DNA of 64,000 nt from Palsa-892 sp035295845. GTDB taxonomy: Bacteria > Pseudomonadota > Alphaproteobacteria > Rhizobiales > Xanthobacteraceae. The position numbers were made by a program, and so were the translations under genes. The notes under the pieces were generated by a model. The model saw nothing but the letters and a program-made list of their open reading frames with translations, had not been told where the DNA came from and did no database searches. This document shows positions 1 to 6,777 of the stretch, in pieces. The stretch covers positions 62,001-126,000 of the forward strand of contig DATGIF010000015.1 of NCBI GenBank assembly GCA_035295845.1, in the 5' to 3' direction. Position 1 is the stretch's first letter, and the number at the start of each line of letters is the position of its first letter.

Positions 1-148
1 TGGAATTCAGGAGCGTGGTCTTGCCCATGCCGTTGCGGCCGAGGAGGGCGAGCGAGCGGCCTTCCTCGAGGGCGAGCGAGATGTCCGTCAGCACCACCGC
101 TTCGCCGTAGCCGGCGGACAGTTTTTCGATTCGCAACACTTCAGGCAT
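1..148 (-). CDS. livF: ABC transporter ATP-binding protein, LivF type (N-terminal part)
   Basis: The first 49 codons of a minus-strand ATPase gene are present; the rest lies beyond the window edge. The start reads MPEVLRIEKLSAGYGEAVVL and the fragment reaches a Walker A motif, GRNGMGKTT. In branched-chain amino-acid/amide (HAAT) importers LivF is the second cytoplasmic ATPase and pairs with LivG. The ATG overlaps the end of livG by 8 bp, which indicates translational coupling and makes this the last visible gene of the liv operon. The family is clear from the motif and the order; the exact substrate cannot be read from the sequence. Confidence 0.9.
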   Translation of the reverse strand, partial: MPEVLRIEKLSAGYGEAVVLTDISLALEEGRSLALLGRNGMGKTTLLNS

Positions 149-893
149 CGGCCGCCTCGCCGAGATAGACCGCGCGCACGCGCGGGTCGCGGGCGATCGC
201 CTCGGGCGCGCCTTCGGTCAGGAGCGCGCCGTTGACCAGCACCGAAATGCGGTCGGCGAAACTGAAGACGAGATCCATGTCGTGCTCGATCAGGAGCACG
301 GTCACGTCCTTCGGAAGTGCCGCGACGGTGGCGAGGATCTCGTGCCGCTCCGCCTCGGGCACGCCGGCGGCGGGTTCATCGAGGAGGAGGACGCGCGGGC
401 CGCAGGCGAAGGCCAGCGCGATCTCGAGGAGCCGCTGCTTGCCGTAGGGCAGGATCGCGGTGCGCTCGCTCATCACGTCGGCGAGATGGAAGCGTTCGAT
501 CAGCTCGATCGATTCCGCCACCACGCCCTTCTTGCTGCCGGCGAGCCGCCACCAGTCGCGGCCCGAGCCGAGCCGCTCGGAAATGGCAATGCCAAGCGTC
601 TCCAGCGGCGTCAGCTCCGCGAACAGCTGGTTGATCTGGAAGGTGCGCGCAATCCCAAGCCGCACGCGCTCATGCGGCTTCAGGTCCGTGATGTCACGGC
701 CCGCGAGCCGAATGCGGCCGGCGATGGGCCGCAGCACGCCGGTGAGAAGATTGACGAGCGTGGTCTTGCCGGCGCCGTTCGGGCCGATCAGCGCGTGACG
801 CGCGCCCGTTTCGACCCGCAACGAAACGTCGTTCGCGGCAACGATGCCGCCGAAGCGCTTGTCGAGATGCTCGGTTTCGAGCGCGATTGACAT
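141..893 (-). CDS. livG: Branched-chain amino acid/amide ABC transporter ATP-binding protein LivG
   Basis: A 250-aa cytoplasmic ATPase that energises a HAAT-family importer. Walker A (GPNGAGKTT) is at residues 37-45. A Q-loop region follows (ARTFQINQLF). The signature helix is a variant (LPYGKQRLLEIA) in place of LSGGQQ, as often seen in LivG. Walker B is VLLLDEPAAG and the switch histidine is in LIEHDMD. Length is normal for LivG. It lies 12 bp downstream of livM and overlaps livF, so it belongs to one minus-strand operon with the permeases and the binding protein. The substrate could be branched-chain amino acids, or urea or short amides. Confidence 0.93.
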   Translation of the reverse strand: MSIALETEHLDKRFGGIVAANDVSLRVETGARHALIGPNGAGKTTLVNLLTGVLRPIAGRIRLAGRDITDLKPHERVRLGIARTFQINQLFAELTPLETLGIAISERLGSGRDWWRLAGSKKGVVAESIELIERFHLADVMSERTAILPYGKQRLLEIALAFACGPRVLLLDEPAAGVPEAERHEILATVAALPKDVTVLLIEHDMDLVFSFADRISVLVNGALLTEGAPEAIARDPRVRAVYLGEAADA

Positions 894-905
894 CGGGCGC
901 CCGCG

Positions 906-1922
906 CTAGGTCGCCGTCTTGCGCGGAAAGAGGAGCGAGAACTCCTTGCGGATCACGCCGCGCAACTGGTCGAAGCGATCGCGCCCCACGACCACGATCA
1001 CCACGAGCACGAGGCCGATCCAGAATTGCCAATATTGCGGCGTGACCGCCGCGAGCCAGTCCTGCATCAGCTTGAAGATCAAGGCGCCGATGATGCCGCC
1101 ATAGAGATAGCCGGTGCCGCCGAGGATCAGCATCAGGAGCACGTCGGCCGAACGCTCGAACGAAAACATGTCGAGCGAAGCGAATTGCGTCGTCTGCGTG
1201 AGCAGCGCGCCGGCAACGCCGGCGTAACCGGCGGCGAGGGTGTAGACCGCAACGAGCCGGCCGTTCACGGAAACGCCGATGGCGGAAGCGCGCAGCGAAT
1301 TGCCCTTCACCGCGCGCAGTGAAAGCCCGAAGGGGGAATTGACGATGCGGCGCGCCAGCAAAAAGAGCACGAACAGCACCGCGAGGCTGTAAACATAGGC
1401 GGTGTGGCCGAAAATATCGAAGCGAAAGCGTCCGAATAGGGGGGCGATCGTAATGCCCTGCAGGCCGTCGGCGCCGCCGGTTAGCCCGTCATAGCGGTTG
1501 GCCAACTCGCGCAAGACGAGCGCGACGCCAAGCGTCACCATGATGCGGGTGAGATCCGAGCCGCGCAGCACGAGGAAGCTCGTCACCAAGCCGAGCGCGG
1601 CGGCGGCGAAGCCCGCGAGCGCGAGCGCGAGCGCGGGTTCGGTGACGAGCTGATGTTTTGCGAGCAAGCCCGCGCAATAAGCGCCGAAGCCGAAGAAGGC
1701 GGCCTGGCCGAGCGAGATGATCCCGGCATAGCCGAGAATGAGATCGAGCGAGAGCGCGAACAGGCCGAGGATCGCGATCTCGGTGAGGATCAGATGGCGG
1801 CCGGGAAATAGAAAAATCGTCGCGAAAGCGGCGAGCCAGAAGACGATTTCGGCGGGCCGCCAGCGCGCGCGGTGCATCACGAGGCGCGCGACCGCGGGCT
1901 CGGCGAGACGGGTGGACGTCAT
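906..1922 (-). CDS. livM: Branched-chain amino acid/amide ABC transporter permease LivM
   Basis: A 338-aa inner-membrane permease with many hydrophobic segments (for example residues 28-60 and 180-200) and the conserved LivM core that begins around GYAGIISLGQAAFFGFGAY. It forms the transmembrane channel with LivH. It starts 16 bp after the livH stop and precedes livG by 12 bp on the minus strand. Length and order match HAAT importers. The start at 1922 gives a short polar N-terminus before the first membrane segment, which is usual for the family. Confidence 0.93.
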   Translation of the reverse strand: MTSTRLAEPAVARLVMHRARWRPAEIVFWLAAFATIFLFPGRHLILTEIAILGLFALSLDLILGYAGIISLGQAAFFGFGAYCAGLLAKHQLVTEPALALALAGFAAAALGLVTSFLVLRGSDLTRIMVTLGVALVLRELANRYDGLTGGADGLQGITIAPLFGRFRFDIFGHTAYVYSLAVLFVLFLLARRIVNSPFGLSLRAVKGNSLRASAIGVSVNGRLVAVYTLAAGYAGVAGALLTQTTQFASLDMFSFERSADVLLMLILGGTGYLYGGIIGALIFKLMQDWLAAVTPQYWQFWIGLVLVVIVVVGRDRFDQLRGVIRKEFSLLFPRKTAT

Positions 1923-1938
1923 GCTGCCTGCCCCGCGT

Positions 1939-2799
1939 TCATTTCGCGCTCCCGCGCGCGAACAGTCCCTGCGGACGCCAGATCAGCACGACAATCATGA
2001 CGGTGTAGATCGCAAAGGCGCCGAGCTTCGGCACGTAATATTTGCCGGCGACATCGGCGATGCCGAGGAGGATCGAGGCGAAGAACGGCCCGGTAATGCT
2101 CGACGTGCCGCCGACGGTCACCACGATCAAAAAATAGATCATGAACTTCAGCGGGAAGTAGGGATCGAGCCCAAGGATTTCGACGCCGAGCGCGCCGCCG
2201 AGCCCGGCAAGCCCCGAGCCCACCGCGAAGGTCGTGGCGAAGACGCCGTTGACGTTGATGCCAAGCCCGCGCGCAACCCGCGCGTCGTCGACGGAAGCGC
2301 GCAACCGGCTGCCGAAGCGGGTATAGCTCAGCGCAAATTGCAGCGCCGCGGTGAGCGCGCCGCAGATCACGATGATCAGGAGCCGATACTTGCCGATGCC
2401 GACGCCGAAGACGTTGAACTGGCCTTTCAGATAGTCCGGCACATCGATGAACACTTGCGAGGAGCCCATGATGTAATCGACCGCCGCCACCGCCATGAAC
2501 ACCAGCCCGATCGAGAACAGCACCTGGTCGAGATGGCTCTTGCGGTAGACACGAATGTAGAGCGTGCGCTCGAGGATCAATCCGAGGAGCGCCGAGGCAA
2601 GGAAGGCGACCGGCAGCCCGAGCAGGAACGGCACGCCGAGCCGGTTGACCGCGATGAAGGCGGCGTAGCCGCCGGCCATGGCGAAGGCGCCGTGGGCGAG
2701 ATTGACGAAATTCATTAGCCCTAGCGTGACCGTGAGCCCGCAGGCGAGCACGAACAGGAGCATGCCGTAGGCGATGCCGTCGAACAGGATGGTGAGCAT
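1939..2799 (-). CDS. livH: Branched-chain amino acid/amide ABC transporter permease LivH
   Basis: A 286-aa polytopic membrane protein. It contains the LivH hallmark LGLMNFVNLAHGAFAMAGGY near residues 27-46 and GLGINVNGVFATTFAVGSGLAGLGGAL in the second half. It is the second permease subunit of the importer. It is encoded 78 bp downstream of the binding-protein gene and 16 bp upstream of livM on the minus strand. An overlapping Arg-rich frame covering the same DNA is a codon-bias shadow. Length is normal. Confidence 0.93.
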   Translation of the reverse strand: MLTILFDGIAYGMLLFVLACGLTVTLGLMNFVNLAHGAFAMAGGYAAFIAVNRLGVPFLLGLPVAFLASALLGLILERTLYIRVYRKSHLDQVLFSIGLVFMAVAAVDYIMGSSQVFIDVPDYLKGQFNVFGVGIGKYRLLIIVICGALTAALQFALSYTRFGSRLRASVDDARVARGLGINVNGVFATTFAVGSGLAGLGGALGVEILGLDPYFPLKFMIYFLIVVTVGGTSSITGPFFASILLGIADVAGKYYVPKLGAFAIYTVMIVVLIWRPQGLFARGSAK

Positions 2800-2877
2800 G
2801 ACCGATGTTCGCCGACGAAAGGCCGCGCGACAAGCGGCGCACGGCGATGACCAAGCCGCGCGCCGTGCGGTGGCGGT

Positions 2878-4050
2878 TTATTTCTTGGCGGCCCTGATCG
2901 GGTCTTTCACCGCCTCGAAGGTCGCGAATTCGACGTTATAGAGTTCGCCGTTCACCTTCTCGACCTTGCGGACGTAGATGTTCTGGATGATGTCGCGCGT
3001 GTCGGGATCGATCGAGATCGGCCCGCGCGGGCTTTCCCACTTCATCCCCTTCATCGCTGCGATCAGGGCGTCGCCGTCGGTCTTGCCGCCGGTCTTCTTC
3101 AGCGCCTCGTAGATGAGGTTGATGCCGTCATAGCCGCCGACGGCCATGAATCCCGGCCGCTGGCCGTTCATCAGCTTCTTGTAGGCGGCGACGAAGTCCT
3201 TGTTCATGGCGGAAGGATGCGCCGCCGAATAGAAGTGCGCGGTGACGGCGCCAAGCACGGCGTCGCCCATGTTGTTGAGGAGATCGTCGTCGGTGACGTC
3301 GCCGGGGCCGATCAGCTTGATGCCGGCCTTGTCGAGCCCGCGCTCGGCGTATTGCTTGGCGAACGTGCCGCCTTGGCCCGCGGGCACGAATACGAAGAGC
3401 GCATCGGGCTTGGCGTCGGCCGCGCGTTGCAGCACCGGCGAGAAGTCGGGCGAAGCAAGCGGCACCTTCAATTCGTCGATGACCTGGCCGCCGGCGGCGG
3501 TGAAGCGCTCCTTGAAGGAGCTTTGCGCGTCGGCGCCGGGCGCGTAGTCGGACACAAGCGTCACGACTTTCTTGATGCCGTTCTTCGCGGCCCAATCGGC
3601 GATGATGACGGAGGACTGCGCGAGCGTGAAGCTCGTGCGGGCGATATAGGGCGAGCGCTCGGTGATGATCGAGGTGCCGGCCGCCATCACGATCTCCGGC
3701 ACTTTTGCTTCGGTCGCGAGCGGCGCCGCGGCGAGCGCCGAGGGCGTAATGCCGAAGCCGGCGATGAAGTTCACATGATCGTTGACGATCAGCTCTTGCG
3801 CGAGGCGCTTGGTGTTGTCCGGAACGGTGCCGTCGTCCTTGAGGATGACCTCGATTTTCTTGCCGGCGACGGTGTCGCCATGCTGCTGCATATAAAGACG
3901 CACGGCGGCATCGATCTGCTTGCCGGTCGAGGACTGTCCCCCGGTCATCGGCAGGATGAGGCCGATCTTCACGGTATCCTGGGCCGCGGCGGCGCCTGCG
4001 AATGCGATCGTGGCAACGCCCACAAGGCCGGCGAGAATCCGTTTCATCAT
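2878..4050 (-). CDS. Periplasmic substrate-binding protein of the Liv-type ABC transporter
   Basis: A 390-aa exported binding protein of the Leu/Ile/Val-binding family (Peripla_BP_6). The N-terminus carries a signal peptide (MMKRILAGLVGVATIAFAGA) with an Ala-rich cleavage zone at AAAAQ. The mature protein begins VKIGLILPMTGGQSSTGKQI, typical of HAAT receptors. It is the first gene of the liv operon, and a strong Shine-Dalgarno (GGGAGGAC) lies about 9 bp before the ATG. It captures substrate in the periplasm for LivHM. The receptor alone does not show whether the ligand is an amino acid, an amide or an aromatic acid. Confidence 0.9.
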   Translation of the reverse strand: MMKRILAGLVGVATIAFAGAAAAQDTVKIGLILPMTGGQSSTGKQIDAAVRLYMQQHGDTVAGKKIEVILKDDGTVPDNTKRLAQELIVNDHVNFIAGFGITPSALAAAPLATEAKVPEIVMAAGTSIITERSPYIARTSFTLAQSSVIIADWAAKNGIKKVVTLVSDYAPGADAQSSFKERFTAAGGQVIDELKVPLASPDFSPVLQRAADAKPDALFVFVPAGQGGTFAKQYAERGLDKAGIKLIGPGDVTDDDLLNNMGDAVLGAVTAHFYSAAHPSAMNKDFVAAYKKLMNGQRPGFMAVGGYDGINLIYEALKKTGGKTDGDALIAAMKGMKWESPRGPISIDPDTRDIIQNIYVRKVEKVNGELYNVEFATFEAVKDPIRAAKK

Positions 4051-4156
4051 CGCAATGTCCTCCCGTTATGTTCTTGATCTTGCTTGCAGTAAGGCGCTTC
4101 CCCTGTCGCGCGCTTCCGCTCGCAAAGGGGTAGCGCGGAACCGCCGAAGAGAAAAG

Positions 4157-4186
4157 TCTTTAGGGCTCAAGGCACTTGCCTATAAT
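4157..4186 (+). promoter_or_regulatory. Candidate sigma-70-type promoter for the transglycosylase gene
   Basis: A perfect TATAAT -10 hexamer lies at 4181-4186. A weak -35 (TCTTTA) is 18 bp upstream. It lies in the divergent gap between the liv operon and the transglycosylase gene, pointing at the latter. The 5' leader would be about 120 nt. Only the -10 is convincing. Confidence 0.3.
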
Positions 4187-4314
4187 CGGGAAAATGGAGG
4201 ACCGCAGCGGCGGCGGCCCACTCTTCGCGGCGCGGTATGAGGCCATTTTCAGCGGTCTTTGTTGCGCCGTAATGGCCCACACCATTACGGCCTATGGCCA
4301 TCGGGGATTCACAA

Positions 4315-5529
4315 ATGATGCGGCGGCTCCAACTTTCATTCCTGACAATTGCGGCGCTTGTTGCCGTCGCACTGACCGCGGGTCCGGCTTTTGCCGTGAG
4401 TTGCCGCACCGATGCGAGCTTCGAACGCTGGCTCGCCGATTTCAAACGCGAGGCGGCGGCTTCCGGTATCTCGCAGCGAACACTCGCGATGGCTTCGCCC
4501 GACATGGTCTACGACCAGCGCATCGTCAATATCGACCGCGGCCAGCGCGTCTTCACGCAGACCTTCATCGAGTTTTCCGGCCGCATGGTCGCCGGCTATC
4601 GTATCCAGAAAGGCGGGCAACTGATCCAGCAATACGGCCCGGTGTTTGCGCGCGCCAAGGAACAATTCGGCGTGCCGGCGGCGGTGATCACCGCGTTTTG
4701 GGGACTTGAAAGCGACTTCGGCGGCAATTCCGGCAAGGAGAAAACGCTGCCCGCCATCACGTCGCTCGCCTATGACTGCCGGCGCGCCGAGATGTTCCGC
4801 GGCAACCTCCTGTCGGCGCTGCAATTGATCGAGCGCGGCGATCTCAGGCCCGAGGAAATGATCGGCTCGTGGGCGGGCGAGATCGGCCAGACCCAGATGA
4901 TGGCGACCGAGTACAACAAGTTCGCGGTCGACTATGACGGCGACGGCCACCGTAACCTGATTAGAAGCGTCCCCGACGTCATCGGTTCGACCGCGAACTA
5001 TCTGCAGAACCTCGGCTGGCAGCGCGAGCAGCCATGGCTCACGGAAGTGCGCGTGCCCGCCACCATGCCGTGGGACCAGGCGGACCTCACGATCCAGCAT
5101 CCGCGTTCGCAATGGGCGGCGTGGGGCGTCACCCTTCCCGACGGCCGTCCGCTCTCGGCGGACGGCATGCGCGCCTCGCTCGTGCTGCCGATGGGAAGGT
5201 TGGGGCCGGCGTTTCTCGCCTACGACAATTTCCAAGTTTATCTAAAGTGGAATCAGTCGCTCGTATATTCGCTCACCGCCGCCTATTACGCCACGCGGCT
5301 CGCGGGGGCGGCGCCGATGCACAAGGGCAACGGCGTGCCGGCGGCGCTTACTTTCGAGCAGGTGAAGGAATTGCAGCAATTGCTCAAGCGTTACGGCTAC
5401 ACCGGCGACGTCGACGGCAAGCTTGGGATTTCGACACGCACGGCGGTCAAGGCAGCGCAGATGCGGCTCGGCTTTCCAGCTGATTCGTGGCCGACGCCGG
5501 AATTGCTTGCGCGGCTGCACGGGGCCTGA
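4315..5529 (+). CDS. Lytic murein transglycosylase (MltB/SLT_2 family) with peptidoglycan-binding domain
   Basis: A periplasmic enzyme that cleaves the MurNAc-GlcNAc bond in peptidoglycan to form 1,6-anhydro ends. I place the start at the ATG at 4315 because MMRRLQLSFLTIAALVAVAL is then a clean signal peptide; an in-frame ATG at 4294 adds seven residues. The SLT_2 core includes FWGLESDFGGNSG (catalytic Glu in the ES pair) and AGEIGQTQMMATEY. The C-terminus (from about residue 335) is a PG_binding_1 domain (EQVKELQQLLKRYGYTGDVD). Overall length of about 404 aa is normal. It stands alone, divergent from the liv operon. Confidence 0.9.
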   Translation: MMRRLQLSFLTIAALVAVALTAGPAFAVSCRTDASFERWLADFKREAAASGISQRTLAMASPDMVYDQRIVNIDRGQRVFTQTFIEFSGRMVAGYRIQKGGQLIQQYGPVFARAKEQFGVPAAVITAFWGLESDFGGNSGKEKTLPAITSLAYDCRRAEMFRGNLLSALQLIERGDLRPEEMIGSWAGEIGQTQMMATEYNKFAVDYDGDGHRNLIRSVPDVIGSTANYLQNLGWQREQPWLTEVRVPATMPWDQADLTIQHPRSQWAAWGVTLPDGRPLSADGMRASLVLPMGRLGPAFLAYDNFQVYLKWNQSLVYSLTAAYYATRLAGAAPMHKGNGVPAALTFEQVKELQQLLKRYGYTGDVDGKLGISTRTAVKAAQMRLGFPADSWPTPELLARLHGA

Positions 5530-5535
5530 GCATTT

Positions 5536-5555
5536 GCCTTGGAAAAGGCTTTGTT
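5536..5555 (+). terminator. Possible weak terminator after the transglycosylase gene
   Basis: GCCTT (5536-5540) and AAGGC (5545-5549) form a short stem with a GGAA loop, followed by TTTGTTG. It starts 7 bp after the stop codon. The stem is only 5 bp, so the call is tentative. Confidence 0.35.
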
Positions 5556-5622
5556 GCCGGGAACCTAGGGAGCGCGGGGGCGTTATCGGCAAGCTGTAGC
5601 GACCCGAAAGTGAGCCCGCTCA

Positions 5623-6015
5623 ATGGATCCCGATAATCCTTCGCTCAGGTACCCTAAACCAAAGGGTAATACGGTTCTCAACGTTGCCCTGACGTTTTGC
5701 TTTGGCGGCCTGTTCCTGCTGCTCGCCATGATCGCCTCTGTCGCGCTGATCATCTTGGCCGGCGATCGGATACTCATTTCCAATTTTACCTATCTCTTCG
5801 CCGTGCTCATTTATCTCGGATTGATCGTCGGCGGCCTGATTGCGACCGGCCTCAATCAGAGGCTGCCGCGCTGGACGAGCCCATGGCAGGCGTCAACGGC
5901 AACGCCGCAACCGATGCGGCCCGTCGCGAGCCTGTTGCGCGCGGCACCCGCCCATGTATTCGTCGCGCGCTCGCCGAATTCAGCGTGGTTCGAGCGGAAT
6001 CGCTACTACCGCTGA
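5623..6015 (+). CDS. Small hypothetical membrane protein
   Basis: A 130-aa frame with two strong hydrophobic segments: about residues 20-45 (VALTFCFGGLFLLLAMIASV onward) and about 53-76 (FTYLFAVLIYLGLIVGGLIA). A polar, Pro- and Ala-rich C-terminus follows. I do not recognise a family. It lies between the transglycosylase and the convergent kdpE gene with no overlap. The hydrophobic pattern and the ATG start support a real gene. The function is unknown. Confidence 0.55.
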   Translation: MDPDNPSLRYPKPKGNTVLNVALTFCFGGLFLLLAMIASVALIILAGDRILISNFTYLFAVLIYLGLIVGGLIATGLNQRLPRWTSPWQASTATPQPMRPVASLLRAAPAHVFVARSPNSAWFERNRYYR

Positions 6016-6031
6016 GCTGAAGCCTTTTCGC

Positions 6032-6075
6032 TCGCACGGATTTCCATAAAATTTCGCACGGATTTCCATAAAATT
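6032..6075. repeat. Two tandem copies of a 22-bp repeat between convergent genes
   Basis: The unit begins TCGCACGGATTTCC and ends ATAAAATT. It occurs at 6032-6053 and again, identical and directly abutting, at 6054-6075. It lies in the 66-bp space between the stop of the small membrane protein gene and the stop of kdpE. No hairpin is evident. It may be a recent slippage duplication. Confidence 0.85.
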
Positions 6076-6081
6076 GCGGCT

Positions 6082-6777
6082 TCACGGCCTGTCGTCGGCG
6101 ATGCGGTAGCCGATGCCGGGCTCGGTGATCACCACGGTCGGATCCTCGGGGTCGGGCTCGATCTTCTGCCGCAGCTGGCCGATGTAGACGCGGAGATACT
6201 GCGTGTCTTCGGTATGCGCGGGCCCCCACACGGCGGTGAGGATTTGCTTGTGGGTGACGACCTTGCCCGCATGGCGCGCGAGAAAAGACAGCAGCTCGAA
6301 TTCCTTCGGCGTCAGCCTGACCTCTTCTTTTCCGCGCATGATGCGGTGGCGCGCAATATCGATTTCGAAATCGCCCACCCGCAGATTCGGCGTCTCATCG
6401 TGGCTTTGCATGCGGTGGCGCAACGCCGCGCGCAGCCGCGCCATCAATTCACCGACGCCGAACGGCTTATTGACGAAATCGTCGGCGCCGAGATCGAGCG
6501 CCTCGATCTTCTCGGTTTCGCGGTCGCGCGCGGACAGCACGACGATCGGCACGTCCGACCATTCGCGCGCACGCCGGATCACTTCCTTGCCGTCGCCGTC
6601 GGGGAGACCAAGGTCGAGCACGACGATATCGGGCGCGTCGGCGGCGATGCGCCGCATTCCTTCCGCCGCTGTGCCCGCGGTGACGAACTCGTAGCCATTG
6701 GCCTCGAGTGCGGGCTTGAGAAAGCGGAGGATCGCCGCCTCGTCGTCGATCACGAGCACGCGTGTCTTGCCGCTCAT
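6082..6777 (-). CDS. kdpE: Two-component response regulator KdpE
   Basis: A 231-aa OmpR/PhoB-class regulator. The receiver domain has the acidic pocket (VIDDE), the phospho-acceptor Asp in VVLDLGLPDGDG and the conserved Lys in FVNKPFG. The C-terminal winged helix includes LTPKEFELLSFLARHAGKVV and ends VITEPGIGYRIADDRP, typical of KdpE. It activates kdp transcription under K+ limitation after phosphorylation by KdpD. The start at 6777 gives a 4-bp ATGA overlap with kdpD; a start 30 bp upstream is possible but would sit inside kdpD. Confidence 0.95.
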   Translation of the reverse strand: MSGKTRVLVIDDEAAILRFLKPALEANGYEFVTAGTAAEGMRRIAADAPDIVVLDLGLPDGDGKEVIRRAREWSDVPIVVLSARDRETEKIEALDLGADDFVNKPFGVGELMARLRAALRHRMQSHDETPNLRVGDFEIDIARHRIMRGKEEVRLTPKEFELLSFLARHAGKVVTHKQILTAVWGPAHTEDTQYLRVYIGQLRQKIEPDPEDPTVVITEPGIGYRIADDRP

